Origin: Vibrio halioticoli NBRC 102217
GTDB taxonomy: Bacteria > Pseudomonadota > Gammaproteobacteria > Enterobacterales > Vibrionaceae
Reading direction: 5' to 3'
DNA length: 64,000 nt
NCBI RefSeq assembly: GCF_000496695.1
Contig: NZ_BAUJ01000004.1
Span: 1 to 64,000 of the forward strand
The notes beneath the pieces were generated by a model that was given only the letters and a program-made list of their open reading frames with translations, had not been told where the DNA came from and did not search any database. Shown here piece by piece: positions 27,507 through 36,052 of this stretch. The position numbers and the translations under genes are program-made. Each line of letters begins with the position of its first letter. The stretch's first letter is position 1.

Positions 27507-29189
27507 GTGAATAAACCTTGGCTCTCTCGATATCCTTCTGACGTTCCAGAGACGATCGACCCAGATTCTTATTCTTCTTTGATTGAGATGTTTGAAAGCA
27601 GTGTGCATAAATTTGCCGACCAACCCGCCTTCATCAATATGGGTTCGGTAATGACCTACCGTAAGCTCGAAGAAAGAAGTCGTGCATTTGCAGCTTACCT
27701 ACAAAATGAATTAAAGCTGAAAAAAGGTGACCGAGTTGCCTTAATGATGCCAAACCTGCTGCAATACCCAATTGCTTTGTTTGGTGTATTGCGCGCAGGC
27801 TGTATTGCCGTAAACGTAAACCCGTTATACACCCCGCGTGAGCTTGAGCATCAACTCAATGATGCCCAAGTTGAAACCATTGTTATTGTGTCTAATTTTG
27901 CCAACACACTAGAGCAAATTGTTGATAACACATCGGTGAAAAACGTGGTTCTGACTAGCCTAGGACAAATGCTTCCTAGAGCAAAAGGCACCGTAGTCGA
28001 CTTTGTGGTTAAATACGTAAAAGGCATGGTGCCTAAGTACGATTTGCCGGGCGCAATGTCATTTAGAAAAGCGTTATATAAAGGTCGTCGCCTACAGTAT
28101 GTGAAACCATTTTTAAGCGGTGAAGATATTGCCTTTTTACAATACACCGGTGGCACTACAGGTGTAGCAAAAGGCGCGGTACTGACTCATCGCAATATGG
28201 TCGCCAATGTACTGCAAGCAAAAGGTGCGTACTTAGGTAAACTTGAAGTCGGTAAAGAATTAGTGGTTACCGCATTGCCGCTTTACCACATTTTTGCGCT
28301 GACAGTGAACGGTTTACTATTCTTAGAGTTGGGTGCTAACAACCTTCTTATTACTAACCCTCGCGATATTCCAACTTTTGTTAAAGAACTGAAAAAAGTC
28401 CCGTTTACCGCCATTACTGGGGTAAATACCTTATTTAATGCTTTGGTCAATAACGAAGATTTCCATGAGCTAGACTTTAGTCATATGCATTTAGCTGTGG
28501 GTGGCGGTATGGCCGTGCAAAAAGCGGTAGCGGAAAAATGGAAAAAGACCACTGGTGTCTTTTTGCTAGAAGGGTACGGTTTGACTGAGTGTTCACCATT
28601 GGTTTCTGGCTGTCCACACGACATGTCAGATTACAATGGCTCGATTGGTTTGCCTGTGCCTTCTACCGAAGTGCGTATTGTGAATGATGACGGTGAAGTA
28701 CTGCCGAATACCGAAGTAGGTGAGCTGCAAGTTCGTGGTCCTCAAGTTATGCAAGGTTACTGGCAGCGCCCAGAAGCCACTCGCGAAGTGATTTCACAAG
28801 ATGGTTGGTTATCGACAGGCGACGTGGTTAAGTTTGATGAAGAGGGCTTCTTACACATTGTCGATCGTAAGAAAGATATGATTCTGGTTTCAGGGTTTAA
28901 TGTCTATCCAAACGAAATTGAAGATGTGGTTGCCTTGCACGGAAAAGTGTTAGAAGTGGCTGCCATTGGTGAGGCGCATGAAGTGTCAGGAGAAGTGGTT
29001 AAGATCTGCGTAGTGAAACGCGACCCTTCTTTAACCAAAGATGAGCTAATTAGCCATTGCCGTTTGCATCTAACTGGTTATAAGATACCTAAGATTGTTA
29101 CCTTTATGGAAGATCTACCGAAAACAAACGTTGGTAAGATCTTGCGTCGCGAATTACGCACCGAGGTAACGGCAGAAAAATCGGCATAG
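27507..29189 (+). CDS. fadD: Long-chain-fatty-acid--CoA ligase
   Basis: A 560-residue AMP-forming acyl-CoA synthetase that activates exogenous fatty acids at the inner membrane for beta-oxidation and phospholipid synthesis. The P-loop-like [11 protein letters not shown] begins near residue 213, the G-Y-G-L-T-E motif is near 360, and the F-A-C-S-like region W-L-S-T-G-D-V and D-R-K-K-D-M-I-L-V follow. Start is GTG with CAGGAG upstream. E. coli FadD is 561 residues. A FadR site is expected but I could not identify one with confidence. Confidence 0.95.
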   Translation: MNKPWLSRYPSDVPETIDPDSYSSLIEMFESSVHKFADQPAFINMGSVMTYRKLEERSRAFAAYLQNELKLKKGDRVALMMPNLLQYPIALFGVLRAGCIAVNVNPLYTPRELEHQLNDAQVETIVIVSNFANTLEQIVDNTSVKNVVLTSLGQMLPRAKGTVVDFVVKYVKGMVPKYDLPGAMSFRKALYKGRRLQYVKPFLSGEDIAFLQYTGGTTGVAKGAVLTHRNMVANVLQAKGAYLGKLEVGKELVVTALPLYHIFALTVNGLLFLELGANNLLITNPRDIPTFVKELKKVPFTAITGVNTLFNALVNNEDFHELDFSHMHLAVGGGMAVQKAVAEKWKKTTGVFLLEGYGLTECSPLVSGCPHDMSDYNGSIGLPVPSTEVRIVNDDGEVLPNTEVGELQVRGPQVMQGYWQRPEATREVISQDGWLSTGDVVKFDEEGFLHIVDRKKDMILVSGFNVYPNEIEDVVALHGKVLEVAAIGEAHEVSGEVVKICVVKRDPSLTKDELISHCRLHLTGYKIPKIVTFMEDLPKTNVGKILRRELRTEVTAEKSA

Positions 29190-29201
29190 CTGAACTCGCT
29201 T

Positions 29202-29241
29202 AGTTATAACCAGTAAAGTTATAACGAGTAAAGTTATAGTC
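29202..29241. repeat. 15-bp tandem repeat between fadD and rnd
   Basis: AGTTATAACCAGTAA, AGTTATAACGAGTAA and a partial AGTTATAGTC in tandem, one substitution between full units. It begins 13 bases after the fadD stop. No hairpin of terminator type is present in this gap. Confidence 0.85.
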
Positions 29242-29333
29242 TTAGCAAACCGATACGGAACGTAAGCCCTCACTAAGCAAGCGCAGTCGGCGCATGCGAT
29301 GTGGGGGCGTTTTAATTAGGGTATAAGAGCATT

Positions 29334-30452
29334 TTGAATTATCAAATAGTGACAGACACTCAAACTCTGGCACAAGCGTGCAACCAAGCACGACAGAAAG
29401 CAGCCGTTATGTTGGATACAGAATTTGTTCGTACCCGCACCTTTTTTCCACAGCTTGGCTTGGTGCAAATGTATGATGGCGAACTTCTTAGCCTAGTTGA
29501 TACCTCTGTTATTGACGATATCACGCCAATGGTGGAGTTACTTGAAGACCCAGACTTACTCAAAGTTCTGCATGCTTGTGGTGAAGATATTGAAGTATTC
29601 CAGCATCACTTCCACACCATACCAACGCCAATGGTTGATACTCAGGTAATGGCTGCGTTTTTAGGGCACGGGCTTTCTACAGGCTTTGCCAGCCTAGTGA
29701 ATGAGTATTTGTCCGTCGAGTTGGATAAGAGTGAAGCGCGCACTGATTGGCTAGCAAGACCGTTGACCGCAAAGCAATTAGATTACGCCGCAGCCGATGT
29801 ATTCTATCTGCAACCTTTATTTGACAAACTGCAAGCGTCATTGCAAGAGTCGGGATATTGGGACAATGCACTGCAAGAGTCTGAATTGCAGGTATCAAAA
29901 CGCATTCGTCATCATGAGCCAGAAAAAGCATATTTAGATATTAAAGGCGCATGGCAGTTGTCACCAAAACAACTGAGTGTACTTAAGCCATTGGCAACTT
30001 GGCGTTATGAAACGGCACTGCGTAAAGATTTAGCACTTAACTTTGTGTTTAAAGAAGCTGACTTACTCACCGTCGCTCGCTTTAATCTAACCTCTAGTCG
30101 CGATATGGAGCGTGAGCAGTGCGACGTACGTTCAGTGCGCCGTTATAGCGCTGTGATAGCCAATATTGTGCGTAAAGCACAATCGACGCCAGAGTCAGAA
30201 TGGCCACAAAAGGTGGACCGCTTAGTGGATTTACCCACGTATAAGCAAACATTTAAAGTGCTCAAAGATGAAGTGAATAAGGTGGTGAAACAATCACATC
30301 TTGCTCCGGAGTTTTTAGCCTCGAAGAAACAAGTGAATCAGTTAATTTCTTGGGTGTGGCGAAAAGATCAGGCGGTGGAATATACCCCTGATTTAATGCA
30401 AGGTTGGCGCAAGCCGTTACTGGGCGACAAATTGCTAGAAAAGCTAAAATAA
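29334..30452 (+). CDS. rnd: Ribonuclease D
   Basis: A 372-residue 3'-5' exoribonuclease that trims tRNA and other small RNA precursors. The DEDD catalytic motif begins with Asp28/Glu30 in L-D-T-E-F; further acidic residues are at V-D-T-Q-V and Y-A-A-A-D-V-F-Y. Two HRDC domains follow (about 205-285 and 290-372). Start is TTG with AAGAG upstream. Position after fadD matches E. coli. Confidence 0.95.
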   Translation: MNYQIVTDTQTLAQACNQARQKAAVMLDTEFVRTRTFFPQLGLVQMYDGELLSLVDTSVIDDITPMVELLEDPDLLKVLHACGEDIEVFQHHFHTIPTPMVDTQVMAAFLGHGLSTGFASLVNEYLSVELDKSEARTDWLARPLTAKQLDYAAADVFYLQPLFDKLQASLQESGYWDNALQESELQVSKRIRHHEPEKAYLDIKGAWQLSPKQLSVLKPLATWRYETALRKDLALNFVFKEADLLTVARFNLTSSRDMEREQCDVRSVRRYSAVIANIVRKAQSTPESEWPQKVDRLVDLPTYKQTFKVLKDEVNKVVKQSHLAPEFLASKKQVNQLISWVWRKDQAVEYTPDLMQGWRKPLLGDKLLEKLK

Positions 30453-30482
30453 GAAGCCAAATTAGCAGTAAAAATTTAAGAC

Positions 30483-30518
30483 AAAAAAGAGGCGATGAAT
30501 ATTCATCGCCTTTCTCTT
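30483..30518. terminator. Bidirectional terminator between rnd and minE
   Basis: AGGCGATGAAT / ATTCATCGCCT (30490-30511) is a perfect palindrome with A-rich and T-rich flanks. It serves the convergent rnd and min operons. Confidence 0.88.
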
Positions 30519-30542
30519 TATTATGCTGGTGGTTTGTCTACG

Positions 30543-30803
30543 CTATTCTTCTTCAGGAAGTTTAACGTTGAGCTCTAGCACGGAAATATCGTCGTCCTTT
30601 TGTTCAAAAGAGACGTTCACCATATCCGGTTCTACTTCCACATACTTACTGATCACCCGCAGAATATCTGCTTTAAGCTCTGGCAAGTAAGAGGGCGCCG
30701 GGTCGTCATGACTGCGGCGCTCAGCAACGATGATTTGTAAACGTTCTTTAGCAACGTTGGCCGTCGATTTTTTCTTAGGACGGAAAAATTCTAACAGAGA
30801 CAT
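30543..30803 (-). CDS. minE: Cell division topological specificity factor MinE
   Basis: An 86-residue protein that stimulates MinD ATPase and drives pole-to-pole oscillation. The amphipathic N-terminal membrane-targeting helix M-S-L-L-E-F-F-R-P and the anti-MinCD segment [10 protein letters not shown] are present, followed by the dimerisation domain. Last gene of minCDE, seven bases after minD. Confidence 0.97.
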   Translation of the reverse strand: MSLLEFFRPKKKSTANVAKERLQIIVAERRSHDDPAPSYLPELKADILRVISKYVEVEPDMVNVSFEQKDDDISVLELNVKLPEEE

Positions 30804-30810
30804 AGATCAA

Positions 30811-31623
30811 TTAACCCCCAAATAGACGCTTAAAGATACCTTTCTTCGGTTCGGTTAGGAATCGAAACTCAACTTCTTCACCAAGTAGACGTTGCACTGT
30901 GTCGTGGTAAGCCATACCTGCATCAGATTGATCGTCAAATATTACCGGAATACCTTTGTTAGAGGCGTTAAGCACTGCTTGGCTTTCTGGGATAACACCC
31001 AGTAGGTTGATGTGTAGGATTTCTTCTACATCTTCAACACTTAGCATTTCACCTTGTGTTACGCGAGCAGGGTGATAGCGAGTCAACAATAGGTGAGTTT
31101 TTACAGGTTCAAGATCTTGCTCAGCGCGGCGAGACTTAGAATCAAGAATCCCTAAAATGCGGTCTGAATCGCGAACAGAGGAGACTTCAGGGTTAGTGGT
31201 CACAACGGCTTCATCTGCAAAGTAAAGTGCCATTAGCGCGCCTTGCTCGATGCCTGCTGGCGAATCACAGATAACGAAGTCAAATTCCATTTCATCTAGC
31301 TCGTTAAGTACTCGTTGCACGCCTTCTTTTGAAAGGGCATCTTTGTCACGAGTTTGCGACGCAGGAAGAATAAATAGGTTTTCTGTACGCTTGTCTTTAA
31401 TCAGTGCTTGATTAAGCGTTGCTTCTCCATTGATAACGTTAACGAAATCATAAACAACTCGACGCTCACAACCCATAATAAGGTCTAAGTTTCTCAGGCC
31501 TATATCAAAATCAATAACGGCGGTCTTCTTGCCTAGCAAGGCAAGACCCGATGCAATAGCAGCACTAGAGGTGGTTTTCCCTACGCCGCCTTTTCCTGAA
31601 GTGACAACAATGATACGTGCCAT
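30811..31623 (-). CDS. minD: Septum site-determining protein MinD
   Basis: A 270-residue ParA/MinD ATPase with the deviant Walker A S-G-K-G-G-V-G-K-T-T (Lys11 and Lys16) and a C-terminal amphipathic membrane-binding helix (K-K-G-I-F-K-R-L-F-G). ATP-bound dimers bind the membrane and recruit MinC to block polar septation. Spacing of 17 bases from minC and seven to minE indicates one operon. Confidence 0.98.
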   Translation of the reverse strand: MARIIVVTSGKGGVGKTTSSAAIASGLALLGKKTAVIDFDIGLRNLDLIMGCERRVVYDFVNVINGEATLNQALIKDKRTENLFILPASQTRDKDALSKEGVQRVLNELDEMEFDFVICDSPAGIEQGALMALYFADEAVVTTNPEVSSVRDSDRILGILDSKSRRAEQDLEPVKTHLLLTRYHPARVTQGEMLSVEDVEEILHINLLGVIPESQAVLNASNKGIPVIFDDQSDAGMAYHDTVQRLLGEEVEFRFLTEPKKGIFKRLFGG

Positions 31624-31640
31624 ACTTTATCCTTTATCCT

Positions 31641-32303
31641 TTATTTAATGTTGAGAAAGTCACAGTGCAGAGTTTGATCCGTCAAACTTAAGATCACTTG
31701 CTCTCCCCAGTAGTGAGATTCGATTTGCTCGCTAAGCCAATAGTTTCCTGCGATAGAAACTAGTTCTGCTTGCATGTTATGGCAAATTATTGATGCGTCT
31801 TGCCCACTTGCTCCTGCTAGAGCGCGTCCGCGCAATGTACCATAAATATGAATGTTGCCATCAGCGATAACCTCTGCGCCAGCACTGACGTGATTGAGGA
31901 TAATAAGATCGCTGTCTTTTGCGTAAATTTGTTGCCCAGATCGCACTGGATTACGCACTACTTTACTTGGTGTTATTTCAACAGGTGCTTTATCGGGACG
32001 ATTGGTACCTGTCATAACAGCAAGCCCTGCTTCCCTGGCGCATTTTTCTAAATGCTTATCGGAACATTCAGTCACGCCAACGGGCACCATACCAATATTA
32101 ATAATACCTTGTTTTAGCTGTACCAGATCTAACTCAGAACTGGCTTGCGATAAATTAATGACTAGTGGAGCCGATTTAAAAAAAGCTGGAGCTTTGGCTA
32201 CTTTCTCATCCAAGTAACAAATTGCTGAAGCAGTGCTGTGTTCATACATATGAAGCACCGTAAGTGGAAAACTGGTTCCCTTTAAGTCTGGAGTTTGAGA
32301 CAT
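31641..32303 (-). CDS. minC: Septum site-determining protein MinC
   Basis: Inhibitor of FtsZ polymerisation recruited by MinD. An N-terminal FtsZ-interacting domain (about 1-100) precedes a C-terminal beta-helix that dimerises and binds MinD ([14 protein letters not shown]). I start at ATG 32303, giving 220 residues and the usual [10 protein letters not shown]-terminus; an upstream TTG at 32333 would add ten residues. First gene of minCDE, divergent from ycgL. Confidence 0.95.
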   Translation of the reverse strand: MSQTPDLKGTSFPLTVLHMYEHSTASAICYLDEKVAKAPAFFKSAPLVINLSQASSELDLVQLKQGIINIGMVPVGVTECSDKHLEKCAREAGLAVMTGTNRPDKAPVEITPSKVVRNPVRSGQQIYAKDSDLIILNHVSAGAEVIADGNIHIYGTLRGRALAGASGQDASIICHNMQAELVSIAGNYWLSEQIESHYWGEQVILSLTDQTLHCDFLNIK

Positions 32304-32409
32304 CGAAGCTAGCCTTGGCATATAATCAAACAATTACTTGTCATGTTATCCATCGAAGCGACACTCGACAAGTAAACTTGTTGTCAAATATTAGTTTTAG
32401 ACTCAAAAT

Positions 32410-32449
32410 CGACTTAAGTCTTTAAAAACTCCATTTTAACGACTTAAGA
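32410..32449. promoter_or_regulatory. Paired CGACTTAAG sites between minC and ycgL
   Basis: CGACTTAAG occurs at 32410-32418 and again at 32440-32448, 30 bases apart (about three helical turns); the first lies in the palindrome GACTTAAGTC. The location in a divergent promoter region suggests a regulator site, but I know of no matching factor. Confidence 0.25.
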
Positions 32450-32481
32450 TTAGATATGAACCCAATAGATCAAGGCCATGT

Positions 32482-32769
32482 ATGATTTGCGCAATTTATA
32501 AAAGTACCAAAAAGCAAGGTATGTATCTTTACATTACCAAAAAAGATGACTTCTCTTCTGTCCCAGATCAATTGATGGAAATGTTTGGCAAACCCACTAT
32601 GGTGATGGTGATTAACTTAGCAAAACGCGATCTTGCGACTGTAGATGTGGCGAAAGTTAAAGCGTCACTAATTGAAGATGGTTACTTCTTGCAATTGCCA
32701 CCTCCAGTAGAAAACGAACTGGAAAATTACAAGCTACGTAAAAAACAGCAAGGTGACAACGCTGAATAG
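32482..32769 (+). CDS. ycgL: YcgL domain-containing protein
   Basis: A 95-residue member of the YcgL family (UPF0745), conserved next to minC in gammaproteobacteria. The family core [10 protein letters not shown] and G-Y-F-L-Q-L-P-P-P are present. Structures are known but no function is established. Followed after 24 bases by the transglycosylase gene, so probably co-transcribed with it. Confidence 0.93.
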   Translation: MICAIYKSTKKQGMYLYITKKDDFSSVPDQLMEMFGKPTMVMVINLAKRDLATVDVAKVKASLIEDGYFLQLPPPVENELENYKLRKKQQGDNAE

Positions 32770-32793
32770 AGAAACTAAAAAAGAGGCAACACT

Positions 32794-33795
32794 ATGATAA
32801 GGATATTTAAGTGTAAAAAGAGCCTTGGCTTAATGTTATTGGCGAACAGTTTGTTGGTGTCGGCCAATGATCAGGTTTCGGGGCGTGATATCAGTTTTGA
32901 TAGCTATGTCGAAAGTTTAAAACATGCAGCAATAGAGCAGGGTATAACACCTAAAACGGTCGATAGTGCTTTTCAAAATGTGCAGTTTAAACCTAGAGCA
33001 ATTTCTGCTGACCGTTCTCAACCTGAAAATAAAATCACACTTGATGAGTACCTCCCACGCGCGGTGCCACAATGGAAAGTAAAGCAAGCCAATCAAAAGT
33101 ATCGTCAGTATAAAGCTGACTTACAGCGCATTGGTGAGCAATACGGTGTACAGCCTCGATTTATTGTGGCGCTGTGGGGCGTAGAAAGTAATTTTGGTGC
33201 ACTCACTGGCGGATATAACGTGATTGATGCGTTATCCACCATGGCTTATGAAGGGCGTCGCGAATCCTTTTTCCGCAATGAATTAATGTCTGCGTTAACC
33301 ATTTTAGATCAAGGGCATATTAGCGCCGCCAATATGAAAGGCTCATGGGCGGGAGCGATGGGACAACCTCAGTTTATGCCCAGTTCATTTTTGAAGTACG
33401 CAGCCGATGGTAATGGTGATGGCAGCAAAAATATCTGGGGCAACAAACAAGATGTATTTGCATCCGCCGCCAATTATTTACACACCTTTGGTTGGGATAA
33501 TACCTACACTTGGGGCAGACAAGTCACTTTATCGGCATCTTTAGATAAGTCGCTGTTTGGCTTAAAGTCGCAACAAGGCAAAACATTGCAAGAGTGGCAA
33601 GCGTTAGGGGTGCGTAACCTGCAAGGGCATGCATTACCTAAACTCACTACGCCAATTAAGGCATGGCTCATTGCGCCAGACTCATCTTCTGGGCGCGTGT
33701 ACTTGGTGTACAACAATTATCAGGTATTGATGAAGTGGAATCGGTCGTATTATTTTGGACTAGCAGTCAGCCATTTAGCCGATCAGATCAAATAG
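32794..33795 (+). CDS. Lytic murein transglycosylase, MltB family
   Basis: A 333-residue periplasmic enzyme that cleaves peptidoglycan between MurNAc and GlcNAc with 1,6-anhydro product formation. It has a signal peptide (about 1-24) without a lipobox cysteine at its end, so it is soluble unlike E. coli MltB. Catalytic Glu131 lies in A-L-W-G-V-E-S-N-F-G; G-A-M-G-Q-P-Q-F-M-P-S-S-F follows. The family is SLT_2. AGAGG ribosome-binding site. Followed by a strong terminator. Confidence 0.92.
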   Translation: MIRIFKCKKSLGLMLLANSLLVSANDQVSGRDISFDSYVESLKHAAIEQGITPKTVDSAFQNVQFKPRAISADRSQPENKITLDEYLPRAVPQWKVKQANQKYRQYKADLQRIGEQYGVQPRFIVALWGVESNFGALTGGYNVIDALSTMAYEGRRESFFRNELMSALTILDQGHISAANMKGSWAGAMGQPQFMPSSFLKYAADGNGDGSKNIWGNKQDVFASAANYLHTFGWDNTYTWGRQVTLSASLDKSLFGLKSQQGKTLQEWQALGVRNLQGHALPKLTTPIKAWLIAPDSSSGRVYLVYNNYQVLMKWNRSYYFGLAVSHLADQIK

Positions 33796-33818
33796 CTTAA
33801 ATCGAAAAATTAAAAAGC

Positions 33819-33849
33819 AATGAGCGAGGAAAATTCCTCGCTCATTTTT
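33819..33849. terminator. Bidirectional terminator between transglycosylase gene and folD
   Basis: AATGAGCGAGGAA / TTCCTCGCTCATT with a two- to four-base loop and a T run; convergent genes on both sides can use it. Confidence 0.92.
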
Positions 33850-33876
33850 ATTGGTGTGCGTTAAATTAAGAGTGAT

Positions 33877-34728
33877 TTACCAAGATTTTTCACAAGCAAT
33901 CATAGTGTTCTCAATTAAGCTGGCCACTGTCATAGGGCCAACACCACCAGGGACAGGAGTAATGTAGGCAGCGCGCTGACTCGCAACGTCATATTCCACA
34001 TCACCAATCAATTTACCGCTTTCTAAACGGTTGATGCCTACATCGATAACCACTGCGCCTTCTTTAATCCAATTACCCGGAATAAAGTTAGGTTTGCCCA
34101 CTGCAACTACCAAAATATCTGCCTGACGAACATGACCTTCTAAATCTTTAGTAAAGCGGTGACAGGTAGTGGTGGTACAGCCAGCAATTAATAGCTCCAA
34201 CGTCATCGGACGACCAACAATATTGGATGCGCCCACCACAACCGCATGCTTACCGTGCGTTGGCAGGTTATAGCGTTCTAAAAGAGTGATAATCCCTTTT
34301 GGCGTGCAAGAGCGAAGCTTAGGCATGCGCTGCGCTAGACGACCCACATTATAAGGATGGAAGCCATCCACGTCTTTTTCTGGAGTAATACGCTCAAGCA
34401 CAGGCGTAGAATCAATGCCCGCAGGCAGCGGCAATTGAACCAAAATTCCATCTATTTCGTCATCAACATTCAGTTGATCAATCAGCGATAACAACTCTTC
34501 TTCAGTAGCCGTAGCAGGAAGATCAAAAGACTTAGACACAAAGCCCACTTCCTCACAAGCGCGACGCTTACTTCCCACATACACTTGCGATGCAGGATCT
34601 TGACCCACAAGCACCACAGCCAAGCCCGGAGCACGCAGTCCAGCGTCGGTACGAGACTTAACGCGAGCCTTTACTTCAGAACGAACAGTTTGAGAAATCA
34701 GTTTTCCATCAATATTTTGAGCAGTCAT
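33877..34728 (-). CDS. folD: Bifunctional methylenetetrahydrofolate dehydrogenase/cyclohydrolase
   Basis: A 283-residue cytoplasmic enzyme interconverting 5,10-methylene-THF and 10-formyl-THF with NADP+. Diagnostic motifs: [11 protein letters not shown] near residue 45 with the catalytic Lys ten residues on, [10 protein letters not shown] near 95 and the Rossmann G-A-S-N-I-V-G-R-P. The start is ATG 34728, as in the family; the frame extends to 34767 without support. A PurR-like palindrome lies 66 bases upstream, which would fit control of one-carbon supply for purines. Confidence 0.96.
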   Translation of the reverse strand: MTAQNIDGKLISQTVRSEVKARVKSRTDAGLRAPGLAVVLVGQDPASQVYVGSKRRACEEVGFVSKSFDLPATATEEELLSLIDQLNVDDEIDGILVQLPLPAGIDSTPVLERITPEKDVDGFHPYNVGRLAQRMPKLRSCTPKGIITLLERYNLPTHGKHAVVVGASNIVGRPMTLELLIAGCTTTTCHRFTKDLEGHVRQADILVVAVGKPNFIPGNWIKEGAVVIDVGINRLESGKLIGDVEYDVASQRAAYITPVPGGVGPMTVASLIENTMIACEKSW

Positions 34729-34793
34729 GACGATCCCTATATTAGGCAGTTCAATGTTTCGGCGCATTGTCGCAGAAAAGAAACACTTTTGCT

Positions 34794-34815
34794 ACATAGC
34801 AAACGTTTGCTATGT
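34794..34815. promoter_or_regulatory. PurR-like operator upstream of folD
   Basis: A perfect 22-base palindrome with core GCAAACGTTTGC, which matches the centre of the known PurR operator (ACGCAAACGTTTGCGT). It lies between folD and the tRNA gene. The site form is seen directly; the regulator assignment is inference, and other LacI-family proteins bind similar sequences. Confidence 0.65.
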
Positions 34816-34927
34816 CCGCTTTATATGCATTTTTAATGTTACTGCCCTTTTTTTCAGCACTTAGTTCTAAATGTTCAATAAACCCGTTGACCAATCACGC
34901 TCAACTCGTATAATCCTTTCCTGTAGC

Positions 34928-35004
34928 GCGCCCTTAGCTCAGCTGGATAGAGCACGTCCCTTCTAAGGATGTGGTCGTAGGTTCGAATCCTACAGGGCGC
35001 GCCA
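34928..35004 (+). tRNA. tRNA-Arg (anticodon UCU)
   Basis: A 77-base cloverleaf: acceptor GCGCCCT/AGGGCGC with discriminator G and encoded CCA, D arm GCTC/GAGC, anticodon stem CGTCC/GGATG with loop CTTCTAA (anticodon TCT, reading AGA), and T arm GTAGG-TTCGAAT-CCTAC. tRNA-Arg genes are frequent integration sites, and accessory genes follow downstream. Confidence 0.97.
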
Positions 35005-35012
35005 TATTCTAT

Positions 35013-35055
35013 AAGGCCTGACAGCTTTTCAAGTTGTCAGGCCTTTGTCGTTTTT
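35013..35055 (+). terminator. tRNA-Arg terminator
   Basis: AAGGCCTGACAGCTT (35013-35027) pairs with AAGTTGTCAGGCCTT (35031-35045) over 15 pairs including one G-T, followed by TGTCGTTTTT. Confidence 0.92.
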
Positions 35056-35072
35056 GGTGGTTTTTCACTTTA

Positions 35073-35096
35073 GTGGTCAAGTAAGTGGTCAAGTAA
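35073..35096 (+). repeat. Two tandem 12-bp units downstream of tRNA-Arg
   Basis: GTGGTCAAGTAA occurs twice head to tail, 69 bases after the tRNA. It marks the start of the accessory region; it may be an integrase arm-type site or a remnant of a lost integrase region. No integrase gene is present in the window. Confidence 0.7.
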
Positions 35097-35219
35097 GAGT
35101 GAGGTTTGGTGCTACCTGATGAGCCTTATTTATGCTCATAGATTTGCATACTGAGTGCTTTCTGAAGTAAAAAGATATTTGAACAGCAGTTCGGTATGTT
35201 TGTACTAAAAGGAGCATCT

Positions 35220-35417
35220 ATGGAAAATAGTGATTTGAAATCCAAACGGAGAAATGGTGGAGAAGGTATTTATCCAAGAGAACTCCTTAAGTTTGATTTA
35301 TCAGATCCCGATTTTTTAGAGTTAGTTCAGTCTGAGAGCGTAAATAAATTACATCAAATACAGAGTCTATTAACCCACAAGCCAGAGATATTCGAACCTT
35401 CGAATAATTTAGTGTGA
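35220..35417 (+). CDS. Hypothetical protein, upstream part of an interrupted gene
   Basis: A 65-residue product beginning M-E-N-S-D-L-K-S-K-R-R-N-G, with a strong AAAAGGAG ribosome-binding site six bases before ATG 35220. I do not recognise the family. The frame ends at a TGA (35415-35417), beyond which the same frame stays open through 20 codons into the next ORF at 35481 and on to 35954. The two probably were one gene of about 243 codons. Alternatively this is a true short protein. Confidence 0.55.
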   Translation: MENSDLKSKRRNGGEGIYPRELLKFDLSDPDFLELVQSESVNKLHQIQSLLTHKPEIFEPSNNLV

Positions 35418-35480
35418 GAAACAATTGTTACAATTGCGAATCAGGTAAGAATTCCTTTAGTAGAAAATACCCTAAACCAT

Positions 35481-35954
35481 ATGTATCCAGTGGAAAACGG
35501 AGAGGTGAGTGTCGATAACATATTGAGGCTTGAGGCTTACGACACAAATCTAGCGATATACAAGACCATAGGGGACGCTGTAAGCGTATACATTGATTTT
35601 TGCTATAAACACTTTATTGATTCATCATTATCCGATGATGATTATAAATTGATGATGGAAAGCTTTCTTTGCGGGGCTCAACTAACAACAGCAAACTATG
35701 AGCCATTAATGTCAGCCGCAAGTAAATTATCATTTCATGAAGCGAATGAAGAGAAAGCGAAAAGGGCTATAGAGCTACGAGATAACTTAAAACAAGCGCA
35801 TCCAACTAAAAGTGACTCTTGGATTGCAGAGCGCGTAGCAATAAAGATCACTGATGAATTAAATGCTCAACTAGCGGATGACGAAAAGAAAAGGTCAGTT
35901 TCTAAGAAGACGATTCAAAGATACTTTACTGAGGCTAATAAAAGCCAGTTATGA
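35481..35954 (+). CDS. Hypothetical protein, downstream part of an interrupted gene
   Basis: A 157-residue unrecognised product, mostly helical and charged. The C-terminal segment S-W-I-A-E-R-V-A ... S-V-S-K-K-T-I-Q-R-Y-F resembles a helix-turn-helix, which may indicate DNA binding; this is weak. ATG 35481 lacks a ribosome-binding site, and it is in frame with the preceding short gene with only one TGA between, so it may not be translated independently. Convergent with the Sel1-repeat gene. Confidence 0.5.
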   Translation: MYPVENGEVSVDNILRLEAYDTNLAIYKTIGDAVSVYIDFCYKHFIDSSLSDDDYKLMMESFLCGAQLTTANYEPLMSAASKLSFHEANEEKAKRAIELRDNLKQAHPTKSDSWIAERVAIKITDELNAQLADDEKKRSVSKKTIQRYFTEANKSQL

Positions 35955-36052
35955 GAGAGGCTGTTCTAAATTCTGTGTAACCTTGTCTGTGACTTCGACA
36001 GCGTTGAATATACTTAGTACAATTAAGTGATGTTGATTTCGATTTACCATAA

